Assembly: GCA_964535315.1 (NCBI GenBank)
Contig: CAZHTS010000003.1
Span: 42,975 to 106,974, forward strand
Length of the DNA stretch: 64,000 bases
Direction of reading: 5' to 3'
Source: CAZHTS01 sp964535315
GTDB taxonomy: Bacteria; Chloroflexota; Anaerolineae; Anaerolineales; Anaerolineaceae
The notes beneath the pieces were generated by a model. That model did not search any database and was not told where the DNA came from. It saw nothing but the letters and a program-made list of their open reading frames with translations. The number at the start of each line of letters is the position of its first letter. Within the stretch, counting starts at the first letter, position 1. Below are positions 33,231-41,470 of the stretch, piece after piece. Both the position numbers and the translations under genes were made by a program.

Positions 33231-34286
33231 TCACTCACCAGACGGCACCGTACTTAATTCAACCCGTAGATCATCCACCAGTTGTTTGCGCTCGGGCGGC
33301 GGTAGAAATGCCGCCCGCCCGGCAGCCAGGATGCGTTCGTACAAAATGGAACGCGGCAGTCCCAATTCTTCACTCACCAGTTTATATTCGTGCCCCAGGG
33401 TAATCCGTGAAACGCTTGGATCGTCAGTGTTGAGCGTCACATTCAGCCCGGCCATCAACATCCGCCGTACCGGATGATCGCTCAATGCGCCGATTACCCC
33501 GGTCTGGTAATTGCTGGTGACGCACACCTCGAAGGGCGTGCCGCGCTCGCGCGCCATCGCCACCACACGCGGGTCTTCCATCACCCGCACGCCATGCCCA
33601 ATGCGATCGGCCTGCAAATCCATCAGGGCGCGCCGCACGTTCTCGGCGCCGCCCCATTCGCCGGCGTGAATGGTGATCGCCAGCCCACCGCTCCTGGCCT
33701 CGCGGAACAAACTGGCAAACGGCAGAGACGAATACTCGGCTTCATTTCCGGCCAGGTCTACGGCGACCACTCCCTTTGAGCGGCGCTCGATCGCCAGTTT
33801 CACCACTTCTTCGGCCAGTTCAACACCTTCGTGACAATTTACACTGACGATCAGACGTATCAACACCCCCCACTGCTGGCCGGCCTGTTGGGCGCTTTCG
33901 GCAACCCAATCGATCACATCCGGCAGGCCAAACCCTTGAGAGCGGGTCAACGCCGCCGGGGTAAAGCGCAGTTCCAGATAACGCACCTGGTCGTTGGCCG
34001 CATCCTGGACGGCCTCACGGGTAATGCGCCGGATGATTTCTGGAGAACGATAGAACAGGCGCAGAAATTGGAATTTGGACAGAAAATTGCTGGAGGTCAG
34101 CGAATCGCTCTCATGCATTTGCACCAGCGAACTCAAACCCGGTCGGATGGGCAGCGTGATGCCGTAAATCCGGGCAACCTCCATTAATGTGGAAAAACGC
34201 AGCGACCCTTCCAGGTGACGATGCAATTCCACCTTGGGCAGGCGCGCGTAGACGCTCTTGAGGTCGGCAGTCCCAAACCCGCCCAT
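33231..34286 (-). CDS. add: Adenosine deaminase
   Basis: 351 residues. The zinc site is complete: ELHRHLEG (H22, H24), HAGEWGG (His and the catalytic Glu region), RIGHG, and NTDDPSVS with the paired Asp residues. VDLAGNE is the usual substrate-strand motif. It converts adenosine to inosine. It is preceded by GGTGAGGGGG and followed, 32 bases on, by surE, so AMP could be turned to inosine by the two products in sequence. Adenine deaminase is the main alternative for this fold. Confidence 0.93.
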   Translation of the reverse strand: MGGFGTADLKSVYARLPKVELHRHLEGSLRFSTLMEVARIYGITLPIRPGLSSLVQMHESDSLTSSNFLSKFQFLRLFYRSPEIIRRITREAVQDAANDQVRYLELRFTPAALTRSQGFGLPDVIDWVAESAQQAGQQWGVLIRLIVSVNCHEGVELAEEVVKLAIERRSKGVVAVDLAGNEAEYSSLPFASLFREARSGGLAITIHAGEWGGAENVRRALMDLQADRIGHGVRVMEDPRVVAMARERGTPFEVCVTSNYQTGVIGALSDHPVRRMLMAGLNVTLNTDDPSVSRITLGHEYKLVSEELGLPRSILYERILAAGRAAFLPPPERKQLVDDLRVELSTVPSGE

Positions 34287-34303
34287 CGCCCCCTCACCCG
34301 GAT

Positions 34304-34816
34304 TTAAGACCAGCCATCGAAATGAATGCGCTCCGGCTTAAAGCGCTCCACCACTTTGGGCGTTTCGGCCGGATACCCCAGCGCAGCCAATGCCAGTGGA
34401 TGCACCTCAACCGGCAGATGCAGCAATTGACGTACCGCCGCCACTCGCTCCTCGTCCGGCTGAATCCCCACCCAGACTGCCCCCAGGCCAAGAGCATGCG
34501 CCGCCAGCAGAAGGTTCTGCATTGCCGCCGAACAATCCTGCATCCAACGATTGGGGTATTTCTCCAGGCGTTCATCCCCACACACCAGGATCGCCGCCGG
34601 TGCATGGCGCAGCATGGCGGCGTGGGGATGAAACTGTGGGATCGCGTCCAGCAAGGCCCGCTGGCGCAAAACCACAAAATGCCACGGCTGACCGTTACCG
34701 GCCGAAGGCGCATGCATCGCCGCCCGCAACAGCTGCTCCATCACCGCTTCCGCAATCGGCTGGTCGGTGTAGTGCCGGATGCTGCGCCGGGTGAGAATCG
34801 CTTCCATCGCATCCAT
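34304..34816 (-). CDS. Nitroreductase-family FMN protein
   Basis: 170 residues. TRRSIRHYTDQPI is the FMN-phosphate-binding N-terminus, APSAGNGQPWHFVVL and ALGLGAVWVGI are further family motifs, and LALAALGYPAETP is the conserved end. Length and motifs fit the small dimeric FMN-dependent NAD(P)H oxidoreductases. The substrate is not predictable. It lies between add and a YbjN-type gene in one minus-strand unit, 17 bases upstream of add. Confidence 0.9.
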   Translation of the reverse strand: MDAMEAILTRRSIRHYTDQPIAEAVMEQLLRAAMHAPSAGNGQPWHFVVLRQRALLDAIPQFHPHAAMLRHAPAAILVCGDERLEKYPNRWMQDCSAAMQNLLLAAHALGLGAVWVGIQPDEERVAAVRQLLHLPVEVHPLALAALGYPAETPKVVERFKPERIHFDGWS

Positions 34817-34820
34817 AACT

Positions 34821-35273
34821 TTATCCTTCGATCTTCTGAATGGCCTCCGCTGGCGTCACATCGCTGTATATCACCGAAAGCAGGCCGGACAAATAACGAT
34901 CCATCGTCCACACGTTGGCATACACCAGATTGGAAATCAACACGGTAGACAGGCGATCATTTTCCACGTCCACGCTGGTCTTGTAACGCACCTCACCGTC
35001 GTTGTAATCCATCTCGAAATTCCCGATCTTCATACCATAGTTGGCCCGGGTGATAAACTCGGCCACGACCGGGCGTTTTTCTTCTGGCGTATTTACCGGG
35101 CAGACCGAGTAAAAGAAGAAGAGATACTGCTCCTCGTTGACCTGGGCATAGCACGTCCACTTGCCGTTTTTGCCCTGGAACGTCATTTGCAAAATGGGCT
35201 TGCCGCCCAACTGCATGAAATACCACTCGTCGTCATTGAAGAACTTGGTTACGGTATCAAAGATTTCGCTCAT
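34821..35273 (-). CDS. YbjN-domain protein
   Basis: 150 residues. The fold pattern matches YbjN/CesT-like (type III chaperone-like) proteins: DTVTKFFNDDEWYF at the start, alternating strands WTCYAQVNEEQYLFFFYSV and FEMDYNDGEVRYKTSVDV, and the closing helix TMDRYLSGLLSVIYSDVTPAEAI. It is a small soluble protein with no catalytic motif. The start overlaps the stop of the upstream response-regulator gene by one base, so translation is coupled. Confidence 0.8.
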   Translation of the reverse strand: MSEIFDTVTKFFNDDEWYFMQLGGKPILQMTFQGKNGKWTCYAQVNEEQYLFFFYSVCPVNTPEEKRPVVAEFITRANYGMKIGNFEMDYNDGEVRYKTSVDVENDRLSTVLISNLVYANVWTMDRYLSGLLSVIYSDVTPAEAIQKIEG

Positions 35274-36070
35274 TACTCCATCTCCTCAAACAAGTCATCT
35301 CCTGCCGGCGGTCCGGCAGAACCCGATGTATCCAGGCGATACCCCATCCCTCGCACCGTCTTGATAAACTGAGGATGACGGGCATCCGCCTCTACTGCCT
35401 GGCGCAACCAGCTCACATGAACATCCAGCGTGCGCGTATCGCCGGTATAAGCCGTGTCCCAGACCATGCGAAACAATTCTTTCCGTTCAATCACTTCACC
35501 CGGGCGTTCCATCAAAATGCGCAACAACGTCACCAGACGCGGCGTCAGGCGTTTCTGACGTCCCTGGCACCGCACCCAGCGTTGCTCCACATCCAATTGC
35601 AAGGTGCCGGCCTGCAATACGTTTTTCTTTTGCTCCACGGGCAGCAACGGGCGAATACGATTGATCAGCTTTTGCAGGGTAAAGGGCAGGGTCAGGACAA
35701 CGTTAACCGCCAGTTTCTCGGGCAAATCGCCGCCCTTCTCGACGATTAAAACGATGGGCGTCTTTTCGGAATGCTTGCGCAATGCCTGGCAAATGCGGGT
35801 GCCGCTGGTACGCATCGAGGCGGCGTCAATTACAATCAAATCCGGCGGATTCTCGACCATACGGTCCAGGGCGGTGTTGCCGCTGGACACGCTGTCGACC
35901 TGGTACCCTTTATGGGTTAATCCAGGCGTGAAAGATACGTGCTCTGCCCGTTTACCTTCAATGAGCAGAATTTTCGCCTTCGCCGGTTTCACCGCCTGAA
36001 AGCATTCCTTTCCGGTGCCTACCCGCACCCGTTTTAAAAATTGAGTTTGCTTCGCTGACCGGATCCACAT
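35273..36070 (-). CDS. OmpR-type transcription factor with degenerate receiver
   Basis: Up to 265 residues; the true start is uncertain (ATG 36070, or GTG 35992 just before KPAKAKILLIEG). The receiver keeps the phosphoacceptor Asp (IVIDAASM) but has EG instead of the acidic pair, Val/Glu where Thr should be, and Leu instead of the conserved Lys (LTLPF), so phosphorylation is doubtful. The winged helix is intact (LTPRLVTLLRILMERPGEVIERKELFRMVW, DVHVSWLRQAVE, TVRGMGYRLD). It heads a unit with YbjN, nitroreductase, add and surE. No histidine kinase is adjacent. Confidence 0.85.
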   Translation of the reverse strand: MWIRSAKQTQFLKRVRVGTGKECFQAVKPAKAKILLIEGKRAEHVSFTPGLTHKGYQVDSVSSGNTALDRMVENPPDLIVIDAASMRTSGTRICQALRKHSEKTPIVLIVEKGGDLPEKLAVNVVLTLPFTLQKLINRIRPLLPVEQKKNVLQAGTLQLDVEQRWVRCQGRQKRLTPRLVTLLRILMERPGEVIERKELFRMVWDTAYTGDTRTLDVHVSWLRQAVEADARHPQFIKTVRGMGYRLDTSGSAGPPAGDDLFEEME

Positions 36071-36184
36071 AGCAAGATGCCATTACCCGGCAGTAAAAAC
36101 ACTTCTCGACCTTTCGCGATCCCCGATTTCCCCCTTCAATCCTTGTCATGCGCTCAGGGGATGTATCGCAAAAAGCTCAAATTT

Positions 36185-36217
36185 GTTAAGGTTTTGTTAT
36201 TATACCCGAAAGTTAAG
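36185..36217 (-). promoter_or_regulatory. -10 box and GTTAAG direct repeat upstream of the OmpR-type gene
   Basis: A minus-strand TATAAT (plus ATTATA, 36199-36204) lies between two direct copies of GTTAAG (36185-36190 and 36212-36217, plus strand). Spaced direct repeats are what OmpR-family dimers bind, so this may be an autoregulatory site. No convincing -35 was found. Nothing else stands out in the 36071-36346 gap. Confidence 0.4.
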
Positions 36218-36346
36218 CCAGCGGCATATATTAAACAGGCAATTTTTATGCCTCCCCAATGATAACCGGGCTTTTGGTTGCGCGCATCCCCTCGCCGTGT
36301 TAGAATAGAAAAAAGCAATCAGCTTCACCCCGCTCAGGAGGTCTGT

Positions 36347-36967
36347 ATGTCCAGAATGGTCGAAGTTATTATCGATAGCGTACGAGTCAGCCTCACCAAC
36401 CAACAGCGAATTGTGGTGCTGCGGGAGGTCGACACGGAGCGCTATCTGCCCATCTGGATCGGCCCCTATGAGGCAGAAGCCATCACCATTGCGCTCCAGG
36501 AAATTGAGGTCTCACGCCCACAGACGCACGACTTATTGAAAAACGTACTCAACCACCTTAGTGCTCGCCTGTTACGGGTAGAAGTATTGGCCCTGCGAGA
36601 AGATGTTTTCTACGGCAACCTGGTGGTGGATGTCAAAGGGCAGATCGTTAACATTGACTCGCGACCTTCCGATGCCCTGGCGTTGGCTGTGCGCGCCCAT
36701 GTTCCCATCCTGGTGGCGCGCGAGGTGTTAGATGCCGCCGGCATCGTCCCCGAACAGGATATCCAGGATCAACCACAGCAGCCGGCGCCCCATGTTACAT
36801 CTGCCGACCTGGAAGAGCCCACTGTTGAGAACGCCGAATCCGGCGGCGGCGAAGAACGCCTTTCGGTCTTTGAAGATTTCTTGCAAAATTTAGACCTCGA
36901 TGATCTGTCCGATTCAGACACAAAAGACGAGGGCGGAACAGACGAGGAAAATCCCAAAAATAAATAG
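36347..36967 (+). CDS. Bifunctional nuclease domain (DUF151) protein
   Basis: 206 residues from ATG 36347 (AGGAGG 5 bases upstream). Residues 1-135 are the BFN/DUF151 domain: VEVIIDSVRVS, RYLPIWIGPYEAEAI, RPQTHDLLKNVL, FYGNLVVD and SRPSDALALAVRA, all standard motifs. The C-terminal 70 residues are acidic and unstructured (LQNLDLDDLSDSDTKDEGG). Plant and thermophile members have been linked to DNase/RNase activity. It precedes dnaB on the same strand. Confidence 0.9.
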   Translation: MSRMVEVIIDSVRVSLTNQQRIVVLREVDTERYLPIWIGPYEAEAITIALQEIEVSRPQTHDLLKNVLNHLSARLLRVEVLALREDVFYGNLVVDVKGQIVNIDSRPSDALALAVRAHVPILVAREVLDAAGIVPEQDIQDQPQQPAPHVTSADLEEPTVENAESGGGEERLSVFEDFLQNLDLDDLSDSDTKDEGGTDEENPKNK

Positions 36968-36981
36968 CCCGATCCGTGGAT

Positions 36982-37015
36982 AGTGAACAGCGGGTAGTAA
37001 CGAACACTGTTCACT
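36982..37015. repeat. Inverted repeat between the DUF151 gene and dnaB
   Basis: AGTGAACAG (36982-36990) and CTGTTCACT (37007-37015) are perfect 9-base arms with a 16-base loop. There is no T-run on either side, so it is a hairpin or protein site rather than a classic terminator. Confidence 0.5.
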
Positions 37016-37050
37016 GCCCGGCCTGCTGTATTTACCAGTGACATTATCCA

Positions 37051-38421
37051 ATGGCTGAATTTCCTCCCATCGAAGAAGAGACCCCTCAGGACCTGCAGGC
37101 CCAGCCGCATAATCGCCAGGCCGAAGAAGCTGTGCTGGGTGCAGTTTTAATTAACCCCGAAAGCTATTTCGACGTGGCGCAATTCTTGCGCCCCGACGAT
37201 TTCTATATCGTCCGCAATCAATGGGTCTGGGAAGCTTTTACCCAACTGCACGAGCGGCGCGTCCCCATCGACTTTCTGACGGTCAGCGAAACGCTGGAAC
37301 AACAGGGGCACCTCGCCGACGTCGGTGGGCCAGCCTATCTGATGGCGCTCATCAATCAAACGCCCACCTCGCTGCACGCCGAGGCCTACGGCCGCATGGT
37401 CGAAGAAAACGCCATCCGCCGCCGCATGCTGGGGGCCGCCAACGAGCTTGCCCGCCTGGCCTACGACCAGCACCAGAGCGTGGATACGGTCATGGGTGAA
37501 GCAGAAAAATCGATCTTTGGCATCAGCGAACGCCGCGTGCGCAACGACCTGCAGCCCATCCAGCAGGTGCTCAGCGAGTATTATGATCGCGTCGACCAGC
37601 TGTCGCAACGCACCGATGAAATCTACGGTGTGCCCACCGGTCTGATCGACCTGGACCGTCTGCTGGGCGGGCTGAACAAATCCGATCTGCTCATCGTCGC
37701 CGGACGCCCCGGCATGGGCAAAACGGGCTTCCTGCTCTCCATCGCCAAGAACGCCGCCCAGCGTCACAAAAAACACGTTGCCATCTTCTCGCTGGAAATG
37801 TCCAACGAGCAGCTCGTCCAGCGTTTGATTGCTCAGGAGACCGGCATCGACACCCAACGTTTGCGCAGCGGAAAACTCAATGAAGACGAATGGCCGCTCT
37901 TCACCCACGCCATCGAAGTACTGGCCGATACCCACATCTTCCTGGACGACACGCCCGCCATCTCACCCATGCAGTTACGCACCAAGTGCCGCCGCCTGCA
38001 CATGGAATACGAACTGGACCTGGTCATCGTCGACTACCTCCAATTGATGGCCGGTGATACCCGCACCGATAACCGCGTCCAGGAAGTTTCGCACATCTCG
38101 CGCAGCCTCAAGGTGCTGGCGCGCGAGTTAAATGTTCCCGTGCTGACCGCCGCCCAGCTGTCGCGCGCCGTCGAACAACGCGCCGACAAACGGCCCGTGC
38201 TCTCCGACTTGCGCGAATCCGGCAGCCTGGAGCAAGACGCCGATATCGTCATGTTCATCCACCGCCCCGATGCGATGGAAAAAGATAGCCCGCGGCAAAA
38301 CGTGGCCGAAATCATCGTCGCCAAACACCGTAATGGGCCCACCCACCCCGGCATCGAATTGGTGTTCCTGAACAACCTGGCGCGCTTTGAAAACGCCGCC
38401 CCACCGCCTGCTCGCCGCTGA
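37051..38421 (+). CDS. dnaB: Replicative DNA helicase DnaB
   Basis: 456 residues. The N-terminal domain (NRQAEEAVLGAVLINPESY, VPIDFLTVSETLEQQG) and the RecA-like C-terminal domain are complete: GVPTGLIDLDRLLGGL, Walker A GRPGMGKT, IFSLEMSNEQL, Walker B LVIVDYLQLM, and the arginine-finger region DLRESGSLEQDADIVMFIHR. It forms the hexameric helicase at the fork. No ribosome site is visible before ATG 37051. It is followed at once by a DnaD-domain gene and a loader ATPase gene. Confidence 0.96.
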   Translation: MAEFPPIEEETPQDLQAQPHNRQAEEAVLGAVLINPESYFDVAQFLRPDDFYIVRNQWVWEAFTQLHERRVPIDFLTVSETLEQQGHLADVGGPAYLMALINQTPTSLHAEAYGRMVEENAIRRRMLGAANELARLAYDQHQSVDTVMGEAEKSIFGISERRVRNDLQPIQQVLSEYYDRVDQLSQRTDEIYGVPTGLIDLDRLLGGLNKSDLLIVAGRPGMGKTGFLLSIAKNAAQRHKKHVAIFSLEMSNEQLVQRLIAQETGIDTQRLRSGKLNEDEWPLFTHAIEVLADTHIFLDDTPAISPMQLRTKCRRLHMEYELDLVIVDYLQLMAGDTRTDNRVQEVSHISRSLKVLARELNVPVLTAAQLSRAVEQRADKRPVLSDLRESGSLEQDADIVMFIHRPDAMEKDSPRQNVAEIIVAKHRNGPTHPGIELVFLNNLARFENAAPPPARR

Positions 38422-38432
38422 CAGAGGCCGCC

Positions 38433-39137
38433 ATGTCACCCTTTGTTGGTTTTCCGGCCGGAAAGGTGCGTTTCACCGCCATTCCCTCTCAATTCTTCAG
38501 CGACCTGCTGCCCGAAATCGATCACCTCGGGGAACTCAAGGTCAGCTTATATGCCCTCTGGCTGCTCGACCGCATGGAAGGTAACCTGCGCTACCTGCGT
38601 TACCAGGATTTCACCGCCGACCAGCGCCTGATGAACAGCCTGGGGCGCACCCCCGAAGCCGCCATTGAGGCGCTCAACGATGCCCTCGAGCGCGTCACCC
38701 AACGCGGTCTGCTGCTGTGCGCCCGCAGCGGGGAAGAAATTGCCCACACGGTATACTTCCTCAACTCGCCGCGCGGCCGGGCAGCGCTCCAATCCCTGGT
38801 CAACGGTGAGTGGGCCCCCGAAGCAAATGAAGATCGCCCCACGCTAACGCTGGACATGGAGCGCCCCAACATCTACCGCCTGTACGAAGAACACATCGGC
38901 GCCCTCACCCCCCTCATCGCCGAGGACCTGCGCGCCGCCGAACAGGAATATTCGCCCGATTGGATCGAGGACGCCATCCATATCGCCGCCAAGAACAACA
39001 TTCGCAACTGGCGTTATGTCGACGCTATCTTGCGCTCCTGGAAGGAAAAAGGACGTCATGAGCAAAATCGAAGAGACTCTGAGGAAAATCGCCGCCGCTA
39101 CATCGAGGGCGAATTTGGACAATACGTCCAGCACTGA
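38433..39137 (+). CDS. DnaD-domain replication-initiation protein
   Basis: 234 residues. The N-terminal winged-helix-like part (FTAIPSQFFSDLLPEIDHLGELKVSLYALWLLDR) is followed by a C-terminal DnaD/DDBH2 domain (NIYRLYEEHIGALTPLIAEDL, WIEDAIHIAAKNNIRNWRYVDAIL RSW in two parts). In Firmicutes DnaD takes part in recruiting helicase and loader at origins. Its last 80 bases overlap the start of the loader gene, indicating coupled expression. Confidence 0.9.
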   Translation: MSPFVGFPAGKVRFTAIPSQFFSDLLPEIDHLGELKVSLYALWLLDRMEGNLRYLRYQDFTADQRLMNSLGRTPEAAIEALNDALERVTQRGLLLCARSGEEIAHTVYFLNSPRGRAALQSLVNGEWAPEANEDRPTLTLDMERPNIYRLYEEHIGALTPLIAEDLRAAEQEYSPDWIEDAIHIAAKNNIRNWRYVDAILRSWKEKGRHEQNRRDSEENRRRYIEGEFGQYVQH

Positions 39138-40479
39138 GCCGCGCCCTTCATCCCTCCCCGGCGATCCCAACTGCCCCATCTGCCACGGAATCGGCTTCAT
39201 CCGCCAGGATCTACCCGTTGGACACCCCGATTTCGGCAAAATGCAAATCTGCACCTGCCGCCAGCAGGCGCTCAGCCAGAGCGTACACGACGGCCTGCGC
39301 AAAGCCAGCAACGTATTGGCCCTGCAAAACATGACCTTCGCCAGCTTTGACTCGCGCGGTCGCCTGGGCCTCGGTGACGATCAGGTGCAATCGCTGACCT
39401 ACGCCTTCAACCAGTCGCAGCGGTTTGCCCACGAACTAAACGGCTGGCTGCTGCTCCTGGGCGGTTACGGCTGCGGCAAGTCGCACCTGGCAGCCGCCAT
39501 CGCCAACGAAGTCATCAGCCTGGGCGTGCCCACCCTGTTTTTGACCGTTCCCGATTTGCTCGACTGGCTGCGTTATTCCTACGACGCCCCGGATACCACC
39601 TTTGAACAGCGCTTCGAAGAGATTCGCAACATCCCCCTGCTCGTCCTGGACGACCTCGGCACGCAGAACGCCACCTCCTGGGCGCAGGAAAAGCTCTTCC
39701 AGATCCTCAACCATCGTTATCTACACCGTCTGCCGCTGGTGGTTACCAGCAACCAGGACCTGGCCGAAATCGAGGGGCGCATCCGTTCACGCCTGCAAGA
39801 CGCCGACCTGGTTACGGTCGCCAAGATCAACGCCCCCGATTATCGCCAGCCGATCTCTGACCTGGCCCAACCCAGCGTGTCGTCCCTCGGTCTGTTGAGC
39901 ACCCGCACCTTCGGCAGCTTTAACATGCGGCAGACCGAAACTCTATCGATCGACGAGGTCAAGAGCCTGCAACGCGCCTACGAAGCCGCCCAATTATTCG
40001 CCGAAAAACCACACGGCTGGCTGGTGTTGATGGGCACCTACGGCTGCGGCAAGACGCACCTGGCTGCAGCCATCGGCAATTATCGCAAAGGCATGGGGAT
40101 TCCGGTCACTTTCTGGGTCGTCCCCGATCTGCTCGACCATCTGCGCGCCGCATTCGCCCCCAACAGCCCCACCACCTACGATCACTCGTTTGAAGAGATC
40201 CGCACCACCCCCATTCTGATACTGGACGACCTGGGTACGCAAAGCACCACCGCCTGGGCGCGCGAAAAACTCTTCCAGTTGCTCAATTACCGTCACCTGG
40301 CGGTGCTGCCCACCGTCATCACCACCTCGTGCACCCTGGAAGAGGTCGACCCACGATTGCGCAGCCGCATGCTCGATCAGAGCATCTGCCAGATATACAG
40401 CATTTTGGCGCCCGCCTTTCGCGGCAACCAGCCCATCGATAAACCGCGCCGGACGAATCGCAAATCGTTCTCGGTTTAA
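39058..40479 (+). CDS. Tandem DnaC/DnaI-like helicase-loader ATPase with two AAA+ domains
   Basis: 473 residues from ATG 39058 (AAAGGA upstream). The N-terminus has a zinc-type Cys set (C39, C42, C65, C67), as in DnaI. Two complete AAA+ modules of the IstB/DnaC type follow: P-loop 1 GGYGCGKS (135-142), Walker B LLVLDDLG (194-201); P-loop 2 GTYGCGKT (326-333), Walker B LILDDLG (387-393). Both carry VPDLLD, FEEIR and TQ.(A/T)T.WA.EKLFQ(I/L)LN, so they arose by internal duplication. Usual loaders have one module. The position after dnaB and dnaD makes helicase loading the likely job. Confidence 0.9.
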   Translation: MSKIEETLRKIAAATSRANLDNTSSTEPRPSSLPGDPNCPICHGIGFIRQDLPVGHPDFGKMQICTCRQQALSQSVHDGLRKASNVLALQNMTFASFDSRGRLGLGDDQVQSLTYAFNQSQRFAHELNGWLLLLGGYGCGKSHLAAAIANEVISLGVPTLFLTVPDLLDWLRYSYDAPDTTFEQRFEEIRNIPLLVLDDLGTQNATSWAQEKLFQILNHRYLHRLPLVVTSNQDLAEIEGRIRSRLQDADLVTVAKINAPDYRQPISDLAQPSVSSLGLLSTRTFGSFNMRQTETLSIDEVKSLQRAYEAAQLFAEKPHGWLVLMGTYGCGKTHLAAAIGNYRKGMGIPVTFWVVPDLLDHLRAAFAPNSPTTYDHSFEEIRTTPILILDDLGTQSTTAWAREKLFQLLNYRHLAVLPTVITTSCTLEEVDPRLRSRMLDQSICQIYSILAPAFRGNQPIDKPRRTNRKSFSV

Positions 40480-41084
40480 CCCATTTCCTGCCTGCCGGAC
40501 AGCGCCCGCAGCAAGGTATTCTGATCGGCGTATTCCAGATCGCCGCCAACCGGCAAACCGCGCGCCAGGCGCGTCACCCGCACGCCGAGCGGCAATAGCT
40601 GCTGGCGCAGATACAACGCCGTGGCGTCCCCTTCCATGCTGGGATTGGTCGCCAGAATGACCTCGCGCACCTTACCCTGGCGGACACGCTCCAACAACGG
40701 GCGAATTTTAAGATCCTCTGGGCCCACCCCCTCGACCGGAGAGAGCACGCCGTGCAATACGTGATAACGCCCGTTGAAACCGCCGGTACGCTCGAGGGCC
40801 AGCACATCCAGCGGCTCTTCCACCACACACACGCTGTTCTCGTCGCGCTGTGCGCTGGCGCAAATGTCACACATCGCCTGTTCGGCCAGCACAATGTTAA
40901 AACAGACCGGGCATAACCCTGTGCGCGCCTTTAATCCCAACAGGGCCTCGGCCAGCTGCTGCGGAAGGTCATCCTGCGAACGAAGCAGATAAAACGTCAA
41001 CCGCGAGGCCGTTTTGGGGCCAATCCCCGGCAGTCGCTCAAAGGCATTGACCAGATTCTGGACCGGCTCAGGCAGGATCGGCAT
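40476..41084 (-). CDS. recR: Recombination protein RecR
   Basis: 202 residues, standard length. HhH start (LVNAFERLPGIGPKTASRLTFYLL), four-Cys zinc finger (CPVCFNIVLAEQAMCDIC) and Toprim domain (VCVVEEPLDVLALE, LATNPSMEGDATALYL) are present, ending in LARGLPVGGDLEYADQNTL. It acts with RecF/RecO in gap repair. It is the last gene of the classic dnaX-ybaB-recR set, 3 bases after ybaB. Confidence 0.96.
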   Translation of the reverse strand: MPILPEPVQNLVNAFERLPGIGPKTASRLTFYLLRSQDDLPQQLAEALLGLKARTGLCPVCFNIVLAEQAMCDICASAQRDENSVCVVEEPLDVLALERTGGFNGRYHVLHGVLSPVEGVGPEDLKIRPLLERVRQGKVREVILATNPSMEGDATALYLRQQLLPLGVRVTRLARGLPVGGDLEYADQNTLLRALSGRQEMG

Positions 41085-41087
41085 GCG

Positions 41088-41426
41088 TTAGAACCCCAGC
41101 CCCGACAGACCGCCGGCCAGCGGGCCCATTTTTTCTTCAGCCATTTTGCGCGAAAGATCCAGCGCCTGATTGAAAGCGCTCAACAACAAATCCTGTAACA
41201 TTTCGGCGTCCGCGTCCTTGAGCAATTCGGGGTCGATCTGCACACCCTTGCAATGTTGGTCGCCCGTCACCGTCACTTTCACTGCCCCGCCGCCCACGCT
41301 GGAAGTGACCGTTTCCTCTGCCAGCTGCGCCTGAGCCGCTTCCATCTGTTCCTGCAACCGGCGAATCTGCTGCATCATCCCTGCCTGCCCGCCCATCCCC
41401 GCCGGACGATTAAAACCTTTTGCCAT
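41088..41426 (-). CDS. ybaB: YbaB/EbfC nucleoid-associated protein
   Basis: 112 residues. QIRRLQEQMEAAQAQLAEETVT, a Gly-rich turn GGGAVKVTVTGDQ and VQIDPELLKDADAEMLQDLLLSAFNQAL match YbaB/EbfC throughout. It forms a dimeric DNA-binding protein of unspecified role. The position between dnaX and recR is conserved across bacteria. Confidence 0.95.
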   Translation of the reverse strand: MAKGFNRPAGMGGQAGMMQQIRRLQEQMEAAQAQLAEETVTSSVGGGAVKVTVTGDQHCKGVQIDPELLKDADAEMLQDLLLSAFNQALDLSRKMAEEKMGPLAGGLSGLGF

Positions 41427-41470
41427 TCAAGCCTCCTTAATCAGATAAACGGGCCAGACCCGGCCCCATT

